From Trichomonas vaginalis G3 (lineage: Eukaryota > Parabasalia > Trichomonadida > Trichomonadidae): a DNA stretch of 64,000 nt. Below are positions 33,384-44,541 of the stretch, one piece after another (positions within the stretch are counted from its first letter, which is position 1; each line of letters begins with the position of its first letter). The notes beneath the pieces are model-generated. The model saw only the letters and a program-made list of their open reading frames with translations, did not search any database and had not been told where the DNA came from. The position numbers and the translations under genes are program-made. The stretch spans positions 3,171,962-3,235,961 of the forward strand of contig NC_067208.1 in assembly GCF_026262505.1 (NCBI RefSeq), in the 5' to 3' direction.

Positions 33384-34160
33384 GTAATTGAATGACACAT
33401 TATATCTTTCTTTGAGTTCGCTCCTGACAAAGAACTTAGTTCCAGGAATACAGAAGACTTCTGTGCGTTGGAAAAGCTGATGTCCTGGAACGAATTTGGC
33501 AATTAGAGACTTCTTTTTTCCGAATTGTTCAGGAGTTTTCATGACGACAGTAACAACATCTCCATCTGCGAGGTCTTGTTGTTGTTCGGAAAGGTAAAGA
33601 GCAATGATATGAATGGTTGCTGCGTTGAATTCGAGAAAGTCGAATTCAAATTGTGTTGTCGTATAACATTCAAACCATTTTGTACAGTTGTCTCCGAACT
33701 CGTCAACGTATTCATCTTCGTCATATCCGTAACTAAAGACTTGGAATTCGGCAATTCTCTTGTCGAATGACCGTTGGATGTAACAAGGAAGATTTTGACG
33801 AACTTGGCGTAAAGTTCTCAACATTATAAGCTTAGTAAATGTTGGAAAATACTGAACTAAGACATCGCTAAGCTCAATTGGACTTGGAATTGTCTTAGTA
33901 AGTTCAATTGAACTAGTAATTGCTTTGTTCAGAACTTCACAGAACTGAGTATTGTATGTAGCGTCTGGTTGTGTGTTTTCTTCGGCGTCTTTGAGATATT
34001 TAGAGCAAATTTGTTGAAGAATTTCTCTTAATTCGCTGTTAGACTTTTTGGTGGTTATTCTAACCGCTGTGCCGGTTCTTGGAGGTTGTGGGGCTTTGGC
34101 TTTGGTTAGCGGTTGAGAATTGTTAATGTTTGAATTGTGGTTAACAGCGTTGGCTTCCAT
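33258..34160 (-). CDS. Copy 2: leftmost gene, 300-residue protein with acidic tail (looks whole)
   Basis: ATG at 34160 (EANAVNHNSNINNSQ) gives 300 residues; an upstream extension of the frame has no ATG in good context. The body contains ELREILQQICSKYLKD and a beta-rich second half (FVPGHQLFQRTEVFCIPGTK). The C-terminus is strongly acidic (AMEEEEEEEEIQDS), and part of it is duplicated in the right terminal repeat because the gene reaches into the inverted repeat. The spacer TAGATAAAAATG before the start has the common motif. Function unknown. Confidence 0.7.
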   Translation of the reverse strand: MEANAVNHNSNINNSQPLTKAKAPQPPRTGTAVRITTKKSNSELREILQQICSKYLKDAEENTQPDATYNTQFCEVLNKAITSSIELTKTIPSPIELSDVLVQYFPTFTKLIMLRTLRQVRQNLPCYIQRSFDKRIAEFQVFSYGYDEDEYVDEFGDNCTKWFECYTTTQFEFDFLEFNAATIHIIALYLSEQQQDLADGDVVTVVMKTPEQFGKKKSLIAKFVPGHQLFQRTEVFCIPGTKFFVRSELKERYNVSFNYTLYNVFDPEEGFFPEAMEEEEEEEEIQDSIQEESSEFTPED

Positions 34161-34200
34161 TAGATAAAAATGAACTGACCAAAAAAGACAGATATTTAAA

Positions 34201-34293
34201 TATTTGAGATGAACCGTTTTCGTCAACGGTAACACCCTCTATTTTTTTATTTTATTTAATAGTTACCGTTGGAAAACGGTTTATCTCAAATAT
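34201..34293. promoter_or_regulatory. Inverted repeat upstream of the leftmost gene
   Basis: TATTTGAGATGAACCGTTTT... (34201-34232) is mirrored with few mismatches by 34262-34293 (GTTACCGTTGGAAAACGG then TTATCTCAAATA). The centre is an A+T spacer of about 30 bp. CAACGGT elements recur at 34340-34360 and 34365. It sits between divergent genes, so an operator or promoter role is possible. Confidence 0.5.
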
Positions 34294-34630
34294 TGAATGA
34301 ACTATAAACGTTTTTTGTTTTCTATATATACTTTTTTGTCCAACGGTAAAACTTTTTACACAACGGTTTTTAAGAGTCGTCGCCGTTGACTTTTTTGTAG
34401 AGCACTCAAAATAGTATAATTTTGTCCGGACAGGTAAAGGTCTATCATCGCTACAGGAAAAGTTACAGGCGTTCCAAGGAAGTATACTTTGAGAAGCCTT
34501 TTTCCCCTTATAGAATGAGATAGGACGGTTATTTTACAAAACTGACAACACTTTGACCGAGTAGTTTTTTGTGCTGAACAAAAAGTGTCATATAAACATC
34601 TGTCAAAAACCGTTTTTTACTTCACTTAAA

Positions 34631-37600
34631 ATGCCACGTAAGCTACGTAAGAATATACGTAAGAGGAAGGGAGCATTGAAACATCCAATAGTAAAACTGA
34701 CACCACAAAACAGTTGCAACAACAAATGATGAATGACCCCACTATGTTGCAACAAATGTCAAGCAACCCTATGCTTTTAAGCCGAGTTATTGGTGCACAG
34801 AGTGGAGGTTTAAGAGCGGCACTTTTAGCGAAAATGGCAGGCTATGGTGGAGCTGCAGACGGAACAGCTTATAACCCTCAAAGTCAAATGAATTTGAGTT
34901 CACTCAAAAATCAAATAACAGATGTCAAAAAGTCAAACATAGACATACAGAAACAAATAAGTGAAAACGAAAAGAAACTAGAATATGACAGACACACAAA
35001 GAAACTCAATGAGTTAAACGTAGAGAAAAAGAAGAAAGAAGAACAACTGAAAGAACTAAGTACAGAGGAATATGCGAAAAAAAGTGTCAGAAAAAGCAGC
35101 AGAAGTAGCAAAAATGGAACAAGATGTTATAAATTTGAAAAACCATACTACTCAATATAAAGTACTGAAAGATGAAGAGATAAAACAAAAAGCCCTGAAG
35201 ACATATATGGATAGCGATGAGTATAAAAAAGAAGTTGAAGCAAATGTAAAGGCAGAAAAACTTTTACAGTTGCAAAACCAAACCGTACAGTATGAAAACT
35301 TAGCACAAGAAAGTAAAAATAACGACGCAGCCATGCAAAAGGCAATGAAAAGCGCAGAATATATAAAAGCTAATAATGACTGGTTAGATGCCCAAGCCAA
35401 CGCTAAAGCAGCCCAACTTATAGGGTCAATAAGGAGAAAAATACAAGCGGATGAAGACAGTTCAATGAAGCTTTAATGAATGCTGACTTTAAGAATGCCT
35501 TCGAAGCTCTTCATAGTAAGGTGAAACTAGTGAACGACTTCTCATCTGGAAAGAAACTGAAGTCTGAAGGTTTCGACAACGAGTTAAGAGAAGTAGCACA
35601 AAATATGACGAAATAACAGATGCAGCAACGAGACAGGCAGTTCAAAGTGCCTATGACGCCGTTAGAGCAACTGTTGTGGAAAGTCAAGAAAAAGAGTTAC
35701 AACAGACCAAAACAGACCTAGTAAATGCTTTCTTAAGAACGAAAAGTCAGGTAGGACATTATGCTGCAGATGGAACATATGTGCCAGCTGGTGGAACTTA
35801 TATACCACCAAACCCTCCAAGAGAAGCACCTGCACCAGGACTACCTAAAACATTTACATCGTCACATGGACACAGACACAGGCATGCACCAAAACCAACA
35901 CAACAACCAACAGTTCAAAATCCAGCACCACAACAACAACCAAAACCAACAGTTCAAAATCCAACACAACAACCAACAGTTCAAAACCCCGCACAGCAAC
36001 CAACAGTTCAAAATCCAGCACCACAACAACAACCAACACAGCAACCAACAGTTCAAAATCCAGCACAACAACAACAACCAACACAACAACCAACAGTTCA
36101 AAATCCAGCACAACAACAACAACCAAAACCAACAGTTCAAAACCCTGCACAACAACCAACAGTTCAAAACCCTGCACAACAACAACCACAAACAGAGCAA
36201 GGACATAAAAGAAGTAGAGAAAAAGGAAACCAAGAATTCTTAAAAATGCTTAAGGAAGATTATGGTTACCCAGATACTCTTGACTTTAGTGACAGATATA
36301 AAGAAGCTATTAGAAAGTTCAAGGAAGGAAATACTGACCCGAACCTATTTAGCTTTATGGTTCAGCACCAAATGGGATATAATCTCAAACCTGGAAAATA
36401 CAAGCTCGCTAAGGGATATGATTTAATAGCATATCATCCAAATGACATGAATGAATTTACTCCGAGATATTTGGTGTCAGAGCTAAATGATAATTCAACT
36501 CTCTTCATGAAACGCGTAAAAAATAGAGACGGAACGAAAGAAGAAAGGTTTATGAGTCCGGATGACTTAGATAGGGAACTTTTTAAAAACTGTCTCGGAA
36601 TATATGAAATGCCAGCAGATGAGGTACAAGAAACTCCACAGGAAGAAGTTCAGATACAACCAGACATGGAAGAAATAGTTCAGCAACAACAGCTAGAAGA
36701 GCCTGAAGGAAACGAACAAGTCCCTCCTTTGGAAACTAACTTCACAGAACTAGATGAAGATTTGGAACAGCCGAAAAATCTTGACCCTCAACAAGTGTAT
36801 GCGGAGAATATGGAATCTTTCCAAGAGTCTAAGAAAAATTCGGCTGACATAGTAGAAGAATATCGAAAAATGTTCGCCGACATACAAAAGACTCCAACAT
36901 CAGATGAAAATATTCAGCATAGAATGGAAGTACTGAAAGAAAATGTACGCAAATACAATAATCCTTTTTACTTACGACCATATAAAGTTCAATCTTTGGC
37001 TGAACTCGGTGAAAATAAAAGGTTAAATTTCAACAAAACATATAGAAATGAAACATTGTTTAAAGTTCATTCAGAACCTAACCAATATGGAAACAAACCT
37101 ACTTTTGTTTCTGCAGACTATGGAACTACAATGAGATGGGGTCATAAAGCTAATCCGGATAGGTGGTTCATAAACTTACAACCACAATTCCAAGAAGTTG
37201 TAGACGCAATGGAAGTGAATGGTGAACCAGATATAGCTGGTATTTTCAGCGCGGCTTTAATGCCATTGAAAGATATGAAACATGCAGATATTTTGGACCA
37301 GTATGAAATGAACATGGCTGAAGGAAATATAACACCTGACGTTCTAGAACATTTATCTCAAAGAACTACACAGAACCATAGAGATGGTATATTTGGTGAA
37401 GAGTTTAGAAAGACAGTTAGGGAGAGAGAAGGAAGAGAACCTATTGTACATGACCTTGCAAACGAAAGTTTGCAAAATGTCATAAAAACTTACTTTGCAG
37501 ACAATGAACTGAGAAGGGAAATATTTAAGAAAACTCAAATGGACAGTACCAAATGAAATGTTAGTATTGAAAAACATGTTCCTTGACAAAATAAAACCAA

Positions 37601-38113
37601 CTACAGAAATAAATGACGCAAGACTGAAACATTGGGTAAAAGCTTTCCCATTCACAAAAGATATTATTGGTTACATGGAAAGAAAACCAGAATGGCTACA
37701 AAAACATATATTTGGAAACGAGCTTATTCCATATGGACAAGCTCTGTTTGAAGAGCTTGAACCGGAAACTCAGGAAAGAGTCATGCAAACAATAAGCGAA
37801 GACTCAAATACAAACTATGACAAAATCTTTCTAGGATATAGGTTACCTGAGATGGGCGACCAGAGCCCAAAGGCAAAAAGGACATGGGAAATTTACAACA
37901 TACTAGGTGAACATGAGGCAAAGATGCAACAACTTGAAGCAGAGGGCAAGTTACCAAAAGCGACACCAAAGAAGAAGAGTAGAACAAAGTGAAAGTAGTG
38001 AAGAAGTAACTTCATCTAGTGAAAGTAGTGGCAATGAAGGAAAAAGAAGAGTTAAAAACTCAGTCAGGAAGAAAGTAAAGCTTGGTCCGAGTGGGTTCTA
38101 TTATGACACATAA
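34631..38113 (+). pseudogene. Copy 2: long coiled-coil, Q/P-repeat virion-cluster gene region (fossil)
   Basis: Counterpart of 7153-10515, same domain order: basic start (PRKLRKNIRKRK), Q/M-rich segment, K/E coiled coil, one AGGTYIP unit, an extended TVQNPAQQP array (35898-36190), large mixed domain and basic/serine tail. The leader upstream, 34400-34630, is almost identical to that of copy 1. Broken, but with a longer continuous readable part than copy 1. Confidence 0.7.
35898..36190. repeat. TVQNPAQQP-coding minisatellite, expanded in copy 2
   Basis: About nine units of 27-39 bp coding for QPTVQNPA followed by one to several QQ-P insertions. Copy 1 has about four units at the equivalent place. 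Confidence 0.85.
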
Positions 38114-38145
38114 ATCCAACTATTCTATATTTTTACCCATATGAA

Positions 38146-39753
38146 ATGTACGCCGCTCAGAATATAACGCCAACAGTTTTGGATGCCATGAACGGAAATG
38201 TTTCCGAATGGTATAACGAATGCGACAATGCCATTAGAAGGTCAGAAATAGTTCCTGGAACTTACGAATATACAACTGCTGTTTCTTATGGAAACGTAGG
38301 TGAGTTTGGAGAAGGTTCTTCAACAACAGTAGATATTGCTTGCGACAGGTTTCATATTATTTCTATTGACAACTCATTCTTATACGTGGAACAAGACATT
38401 GAAATAAAACCTTCTGCCAAGTTGTCTGACAAGAAAGGTTGCAATGGAATTTTCTATGTCGGATACCAATATGCTCCAGAAGTTTTCATGGGATATAAGA
38501 TATATTCTAACTCTGACTTAGTTCAAACAGTAACATGGGCAAACTATGAATGGTTCGCTTTGAGAAACTCAGTACAACCACAAGCTAGAGAACAAACAGA
38601 CCAGTATGCAACTATTGAGAAAATAAGAAGACTTGACCCTAACGTTCCAGGAGTTTATGTTAACCTTTCTGGACAAACTGCAGCAGCAGTAACCAAAGTA
38701 AAACTGAAACTTAGAGTTCCTTTGTCATCTTTCCTCATCTTCAGGTTTTTAAGATACTTACCAAACTGGGCAGGAAAAATTTCTATCGAACTTACTCCAA
38801 GCAAAAATAACTTAGTCATTGCACCAACACAAGACCCATTCAGCATTACTGTAGCTGGAACTGGTGGAGCCAAGTTCTGTGACTTTTGCAAAGACAAAGT
38901 TGACTTAGACTTTGGTTTCTCAAACCTCAACACTGAAGTAAACTATTATTTCAATGCTGATGGAGATGCTTGGGACCCAGTTAAGTTCACATGCGAAAAG
39001 TTTGAATGCAAGAGAATAGAAAGCAGACTTGCAGTCTATATGTTGGACCCAGATATTTCAAATGCTTTAGCTGCCAAATATATTGCAGTTCCACTTATGT
39101 TCCCTATACACCAAATATCTGTCAAAGACTTTGCAGGTGAAGTTGGAAACCAAAATCCAGGAGCCGCAGGTGCAAGAACAGATATTGCTTTAACAACTGC
39201 AATGAAACATGCAGATACTATGTTTGTACTGTTCAGACAAACTATAAATGACTATTCTTGTTTCTACAACCCTGGTATTAAATATCATATAAACATAGAT
39301 GGCAAATATTATCCAAGAGAAGAATATTCTACAGTTGAGGATATGAGGTCATACAACTTGACATTAGATGCTATGAACTTTAACAACAACTTCACAACAA
39401 CCATTAACCCTGAAATGCAAAGTTCTATTATGCCATATGTGAAAGTATGGACTCATACAGGAGGTCAAAAAACTCAATATACAAATGGAGACCGTTCAAA
39501 CTTTTGGCTTGGCATTCCATTTGCTGACTCAGAAGACTTTATGGGTGGTATTTCAACTGTTGGTACAGTTCAAATACAATATACTGGTGACAGAGACGGT
39601 CCAGATGAATTGAAAGCAAAGAAGTTTACAAAACCAATAGCACTTTTCACGGAAGATGCTCTTTTGAAGATTCGTTCGATGAAACCTGCTGGGGCTCCTC
39701 AGATTGGCATAACGACAGCTTCCATCGAGCAGATTTTGGCAGCAGGTCAGTAA
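38146..39753 (+). CDS. Copy 2: major capsid protein candidate, 535 residues (looks whole)
   Basis: Looks whole. The product begins YAAQNITPTVLDAMNGNVSE. Repeated beta-strand patterns run through two halves (roughly residues 40-260 and 270-520), the size and layout of double jelly-roll capsid proteins of Polintons, virophages and Polinton-like viruses. Notable segments are SFLIFRFLRYLPNWAG near 195-210 and INPEMQSSIMPYVKVW near 425. It lies just after the long virion-cluster gene, whose stop is about 33 bases upstream. A structure-based search would settle the fold; I rate it by pattern and context. Confidence 0.75.
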   Translation: MYAAQNITPTVLDAMNGNVSEWYNECDNAIRRSEIVPGTYEYTTAVSYGNVGEFGEGSSTTVDIACDRFHIISIDNSFLYVEQDIEIKPSAKLSDKKGCNGIFYVGYQYAPEVFMGYKIYSNSDLVQTVTWANYEWFALRNSVQPQAREQTDQYATIEKIRRLDPNVPGVYVNLSGQTAAAVTKVKLKLRVPLSSFLIFRFLRYLPNWAGKISIELTPSKNNLVIAPTQDPFSITVAGTGGAKFCDFCKDKVDLDFGFSNLNTEVNYYFNADGDAWDPVKFTCEKFECKRIESRLAVYMLDPDISNALAAKYIAVPLMFPIHQISVKDFAGEVGNQNPGAAGARTDIALTTAMKHADTMFVLFRQTINDYSCFYNPGIKYHINIDGKYYPREEYSTVEDMRSYNLTLDAMNFNNNFTTTINPEMQSSIMPYVKVWTHTGGQKTQYTNGDRSNFWLGIPFADSEDFMGGISTVGTVQIQYTGDRDGPDELKAKKFTKPIALFTEDALLKIRSMKPAGAPQIGITTASIEQILAAGQ

Positions 39754-40065
39754 GTTGTTCTTGAACTGACTTCTCTCCGTCAAATATTGACAGTACGCCA
39801 GTTTTGACATAATATTGTATTATAAACTTTCCTTTAGTAATATCTGTAAGTTTTGAAGTTATATTTTTGTCTGCTTCAAGAACTTTCACCATTCAGTTAT
39901 ACCAACTTTCTTTGCTTTATGAAAATATTTCGGTTCAGCAAAGACTGCTATTCTATAACATTTTCCATTGTTTGTGTAAAGAACTATTCTGTCAATGTAT
40001 TTGTATTGTTTGTGAGTATAAACTTTGTTCTGCTTCAATTCAATAAGATATCCGAATACGTCCAT
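39647..40065 (-). pseudogene. Copy 2: small minus-strand gene between capsid genes (fossil)
   Basis: Counterpart of 12047-12467. It starts at the ATG of MDVF... and overlaps the end of the capsid gene on the opposite strand by about 100 bases. Readable: DKNITSKLTDITKGKFIIQY. Broken. Confidence 0.55.
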
Positions 40066-40083
40066 CTTTTTATTCTAAGTAAA
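40066..40083. promoter_or_regulatory. Bidirectional start spacer
   Basis: CTTTTTATTCTAAGTAAA, 18 bp between divergent ATGs, identical in copy 1 at 12468-12485. It is the shortest example of the shared start motif. Confidence 0.5.
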
Positions 40084-40647
40084 ATGTCATTTCCGAAAAA
40101 TAGAAGCGTGAGTGTTTCAAAAGGTTTAATGGCGGTGGCAGATGTGAAGTTAAATTCACCAACTCAAACAAACAGTCAAAGTGTTATTGTCAATGTCAAA
40201 GACAGAGATGTTGAAGTGGGGAAACCATACAAAGACGAAGATGGTATAACAATTGTTCCTGTAAAAGAACCAACATATCCTGAAGTTAACAGAGACTTAA
40301 GTTCTGTTGCAGATATTCGAAACGACTACCAACAACTGAAAGACAAACTTCAAACTCAGGAGAAGATTTGTCAAGCTTTAAGTATAATGTTAAACTTGGT
40401 CGAACACAACCCTGTAAAAGTGAACTCATATGTCATTGCACCTCATGAAGTTTTGAAAGAACTATTGAAACTTTTGAAAGAGGCAGACGATATAAACATC
40501 AAAGAAATAGAACCCGACATTAGTTGCTGTGGTGTTTCATATAATGTCATTGACAAGATATACGTTATGAAAGGAGGTGAAATGTTGAACTTAAAATATA
40601 GTTTCCCAGACGTTATAAAATATTTGACGACCACAACATTTCATTAA
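40084..40647 (+). CDS. Copy 2: 187-residue protein between capsid candidates (looks whole)
   Basis: Whole frame from ATG (SFPKNRSVSVSKGLM) to TAA. The frame is open further upstream, but the divergent start spacer and the copy 1 alignment favour this ATG. N-terminal beta part (VNVKDRDVEVGKPY, GITIVPVKEP), short coiled coil (DYQQLKDKLQTQEKICQAL), then a helical part with VLKELLKLLKEADD and a C-terminal SCCGVSYNVIDKIYVMKGGE. Function unknown; position suggests capsid assembly. Confidence 0.7.
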   Translation: MSFPKNRSVSVSKGLMAVADVKLNSPTQTNSQSVIVNVKDRDVEVGKPYKDEDGITIVPVKEPTYPEVNRDLSSVADIRNDYQQLKDKLQTQEKICQALSIMLNLVEHNPVKVNSYVIAPHEVLKELLKLLKEADDINIKEIEPDISCCGVSYNVIDKIYVMKGGEMLNLKYSFPDVIKYLTTTTFH

Positions 40648-40665
40648 AATTTATTTGCTAAGTAA

Positions 40666-41453
40666 ATGGCAGAAGACATAATGGTTTATACTATTACGAC
40701 TAAAAACCCTGAGTCATATAATTCTATAACAACAAACTTACAAAGTCCTCAAGGACGATATTGTAAACTAACCTTAAACACAATGACGACTAAAGCCTGT
40801 TTTGCTCTTTTGACACCAGAAGACTTTATTGTTGTGAATGGTAAAAAATACTCCTTTGAAGATACTTACTCAGATATACCACCAACAGGTTTTGTTGACT
40901 TATTTAATACTTTAAGTACAGGTGTAACATGTGCTGCAACTAGAGCAGGTTTCATTATGTTTGGATGTCCGACTGAGTTTACTATAAACGATATGAGCTA
41001 TAATACAAAACTTATTTCTGGTTTTTACTACCAACAGTTTCCTATAACAGGAAAAGGTGTCATACAAGGAATGTCTATTCCATTGACATTAAGCACACCA
41101 ATCTTATATATTGTTTCAAACTTAGGTTCAAAGTGTTATTCGAATGTCGACAGAAACTATTATGACCAAAAGATACTTATGCGTATAAACAATACTTTCT
41201 CTGCTGGTTTGCCTATTGTTCATTCGAATGCAGAATTTTCAACCTTAGTGAACTCAAACACTTTGGCAAGTATAACGTTGACATTAGTTGACGCAAACTT
41301 TGTTCCTGTAAAACTTTTATGTCCTATGTATTTGTCAATGACGGCAGAAAGTTTCGAATTGGAAGATGCAACTGGTGAAAGTATTGTATTACAAGAACAA
41401 CTTCAACACAAATAGCTCAAGAACAACAAATGCAACAACAAAGTCAAGAATAA
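40666..41453 (+). pseudogene. Copy 2: penton-like minor capsid candidate (fossil)
   Basis: Same protein as the region at 13062-13862: AEDIMVYTITTKNPESYNS at the start, jelly-roll-like strands through LTLVDANFVPVKLLC, and a Q-rich end. About 250 residues are readable in one frame, the most complete version in the window. Its start is 18 bases after the stop of the 187-residue gene. Confidence 0.65.
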
Positions 41454-41482
41454 AAAAATATTATTTTTTTATTTTTATAAAA

Positions 41483-42202
41483 ATGTACAGAATAGATGTT
41501 TCAGATTTTATGACTTCCAAGCATTCAGAAATATGTGTCCATTTCGAACTATAACAAAGCAGTCGAGAATTTGAAACGTTTAGTCATTTTATGTCGACTC
41601 TGCCCCAGAATGTTATGTTATGAAAGAATGGGATGTAGTCTTTAACAACCTAAAGCGACAATAGTTTCAGAACAAGAATGTAGACAGAAACTTAAGAAAA
41701 TAAAAGTTGTACAAGTTGGAATGAAGATGTTAGATGCTTGGGATATCTTATTGTCAAAGTTAGAAGATTTTCAGTTCGAGGATAAAGTTCTATACACCTT
41801 CTCCAAACTTCTATTCTATCTTCACTGGATATAAATAATGAACAAGTAGAATGGAAAGAATAATATTATAGAACTTGGTTAGACCATGTCAAAGAAATTA
41901 TATGCAATGGAAACGAAAAGGTTTATGAGTATATCTTATGTTGGTTTGCAAATATCTTACAACATCCAAGTGCTAAAAATGAAACTGCTCTCATTATAAT
42001 TGGAAAACAAGAACTGGTAAGAAACACATTCTTTACAGATATCTTATGCAAACTGTTAGAAGGTTATTCGAATCCGAATATGACAAACTTAGAAAACATC
42101 TGTGGCAAGTTAACTATAGAGAATATGACTTCAAGTTTTGCAATGAACTTCAAAGTATAGATACAACAAAAGTTTTGAACTCAGATGCCTTTGACAGATC
42201 TT
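41483..42202 (+). pseudogene. Copy 2: SF3 helicase region, cut by the assembly gap (fossil)
   Basis: Matches 13892-14610 of copy 1, including the ETALIIIG strand and FCNELQSIDTTKVLNSD just before the N-run. The rest of the gene is not in the sequence given. Broken. Confidence 0.65.
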
Positions 42203-42302
42203 NNNNNNNNNNNNNNNNNNNNNNNNNNNNNNNNNNNNNNNNNNNNNNNNNNNNNNNNNNNNNNNNNNNNNNNNNNNNNNNNNNNNNNNNNNNNNNNNNN
42301 NN
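42203..42302. other. 100-N assembly gap
   Basis: Exactly 100 undetermined bases, the usual placeholder for a scaffold gap of unknown size. Copy 1 holds about 7 kb between the equivalent flanks, so this gap may hide several kilobases. Confidence 0.98.
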
Positions 42303-42375
42303 CAGTAGCAGTACTTTTACTGGACAGTAGCAGTACTTTTACTGACAGTAGCAGTACTTTTACTGACAGTAGCAG
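42303..42375. repeat. 21-22-bp short tandem repeat beside the gap
   Basis: About 3.4 units of CAGTAGCAGTACTTTTACTG-like sequence, directly after the N-run. The unit contains the self-complementary CAGTAGCAGTACTTTTACTG. It is absent from copy 1. Confidence 0.85.
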
Positions 42376-42395
42376 AGATTTTTATCGTCCAAACT

Positions 42396-42573
42396 TTACA
42401 AATGTAAACTTATATCGTTCTATTTTCTTCACTAGGGTCTAACACCAAAGTAACCTTACAAATGTAAACTTATATCGTTCTATTTCTTCACTAGGGTCTA
42501 ACACCAAAGTACCTTACAAATGTAAACTTATATCGTTCTATTTTCTTCACTAGGGTCTAACACAAAGTAACCT
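42396..42573. repeat. 58-60-bp tandem repeat, three units
   Basis: Units start TTACAAATGTAAACTTATAT at 42396, 42456 and 42514, each with CACTAGGGTCTAACACCAAAG-like sequence. Not present in copy 1. With the neighbouring short repeat it probably explains why assembly failed here. Confidence 0.85.
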
Positions 42574-42610
42574 ATGTACATGAAATTTCACTGCATAAAA
42601 GGAAAAAAAC

Positions 42611-42687
42611 CTGCGCGAATCGGGATTTGAACCGAGGTCTTCGACGCCTTTTAACGAGGTAGCCCATACCACTGAGCTATGAGCCGC
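42611..42687 (-). tRNA. tRNA-like sequence, probably decayed or chimeric
   Basis: On the minus strand a good internal A box (TAGCTCAGTGGT) and B box (GGTTCAAATCC) lie at tRNA spacing, with a D-stem GCTC/GGGC, an anticodon-arm-like stem with loop GTTAAAA, and a T7 terminator just downstream. The acceptor ends (GCGGCTC and TTCGCGC) pair only over three bases and the anticodon stem has a mismatch. I therefore do not assign an amino acid. It is next to the repeats after the gap and is absent from copy 1. Confidence 0.45.
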
Positions 42688-42764
42688 TTGCATATTCTCA
42701 AAAATAAATTGTTTTTATGAGTTTTCTACGATGTTAGAAAAAATGTTATTTTCTAATATCTTCA

Positions 42765-43730
42765 CATTCAATTACTTTTTCAGCACTTTTCCGTAGTTAT
42801 ATATGAAAGACAATTCGAGATAAAAGTCATAGTACAATGGAATAATATGTTGCACACCATTTGTTGTGAAACCAAACTTGAAAGTCAGAGAAACTGTTAC
42901 TAGGTGGTTCGTAGAATTTAGAAGCAAAAGTCATAAAAGTCCTTACCAATACATAGAAAACTATTGTTGCTTGAACTGAAACTTGCATGACACATAACAT
43001 TTTTGGGGTCAAACACGTTTCTATAAACTGTCAAATTGCTGTGAAGTATAAATTGAAATGGACCATTGGTGGTAATGGTTCGTTCTGGTTTAGTAACCGA
43101 AGAAATTGTGCCCAAGAACGTTTGTCTACTTTCCAAAATAAAAACTCTGTATCTCTTGGAGGGTTAATTTCAATCTTTTGAAATGAAACGGTGGAGTTCA
43201 TCTTGTCATATTCTAGTTTCAGATAGTATGTTCCATTTTAGTAAAGAGTCGTATTTTTCTTGAAATTCCAATAATATTTGTTCATTTGAGTTTGAAAGTC
43301 ATTTAGAGTTTTCTCAAGACTTTCGTCTGAACGAACTGTAAAGATTCTCATTTCGTCAAATTTGTCTATTAGACCACCAGAACCTTTATACTGCCCATGA
43401 AAATATACTGCGAACATAAATGCGTTAGTTCTATTTGAAAACAAAACTCTTCTAAATCCTATTGCCTTTGAATCTGAAGGACTTTGAAGCCAACGAATTG
43501 GATAGTCAAACCTGTATGTTCGGATGAAATTTCTTCATCTGAAATAGTCCTACCAGCATTTGTAAAGATATAGTCTAACGGTTTTGTATCTGCTACTTTT
43601 GTTCTTTGTTTTTCAACACTGAAGCATTTAATATATGTAAAAATATTTGTTTTAAAATAGTATGCCATTTCATATTTCTCATCTAACAAACAAGTTTCCC
43701 AACGGTCTTTCCAACAAACTCAGCGTACAT
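42765..43730 (-). pseudogene. Copy 2: paralogue A of the SFSDFQVWF pair (fossil)
   Basis: Counterpart of 22238-23202; keeps YEPPSNSFSDFQVWF, DFQTQMNKYYWNF and the start YAEFVGKTVGKLV. Broken. Homology with the gene at 47333-48179 is visible here too. Confidence 0.6.
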
Positions 43731-43744
43731 TTTCAAATAAAATA

Positions 43745-44355
43745 AAAAAAATATTTTTTTCTTTACTAACATAACCGCCTGCTGCCATAATCTTTGACGC
43801 CAACCAATACCATACCATGAAAGGGTTGACTTGGTTTAGTTTGGAAACTAAACTTTGGTTTTGGTTTATCTTCAGTTTTTGGTTTTTCTTCTTCTATCGG
43901 TTTTTCGTCAACTTTTCGGTTCCTCTGACTTTTACTTCACTTGCAGGAACAGTTGTATCGTCAACATCTTCATAAATATCATATGCCATTTGTTTTTGTT
44001 TTCCTTTCAACTTTTTGTGTTTGTTGTAAAGTTTAGAATATTTTGACTCTAAGTCAATGAGATGTTCTATAATGAACTGTTGGTCAGTGAAGTAAACTTT
44101 TCCATCTGTTGTCTCGAAAGCTCCTTCAGACTTCAATATTTTATTTGTGAGAGTCTGTTTCTTTTTTGAGATACTAGCCGTTTCCATTTCTATGAAAAGT
44201 GACTTTATAGTTAGGTTTGTATTTCCAGACCTGGCACTTTCTATTATTGAATTTTTCTCTTCATCTGTAAGTTCTTTGACAGGTTTTGACAATGGTTCTG
44301 AACTTTTTGTTTGTGGTGTCAAATCTACCGTTTCAACTTCTTCGGTCATTTTCAT
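43745..44355 (-). pseudogene. Copy 2: acidic coiled-coil protein (fossil)
   Basis: Counterpart of 23505-24107. Most of the coding sense is readable: VKELTDEEKNSIIESARSGN, IDLESKYSKLYNKHKKLKGK and the E/K/P tail. Broken. Confidence 0.6.
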
Positions 44356-44369
44356 CTCAGTAAAAAATT

Positions 44370-44522
44370 TTAGTTTGGTTTGTTTTCAACTGGTTGTTTA
44401 GGTTTTTTAAGTCGGTCTAAAACTTCCTGAGGTATAGGAAGAACTTGACAAACACGTTGTGTAACTGCTGGAAGTCGACAAATCCATCTTGAACCCATTT
44501 GTCTCAATGCTGTATTGTTCAT
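44370..44522 (-). CDS. Copy 2: 50-residue protein (looks whole)
   Basis: A whole short frame, NNTALRQMGSRWICRLPAV at the start and PIPQEVLDRLKKPKQP near the end. It has two cysteines and a basic C-terminus. It lies 19 bases after its upstream neighbour, with TTTTTTACTGAGATGAA before the start. Same-strand packing with the genes on either side points to one transcription unit. Confidence 0.5.
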   Translation of the reverse strand: MNNTALRQMGSRWICRLPAVTQRVCQVLPIPQEVLDRLKKPKQPVENKPN

Positions 44523-44541
44523 TTCATCTCAGTAAAAAACT

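Noticed and set aside
35854-36233. Long minus-strand frames opposite the Q/P repeats (VVVLDFELL and CWILNCWLL repeats)
   Set aside because: They are mirror images of the TVQNPAQQP minisatellite on the plus strand and have no start context or neighbours.
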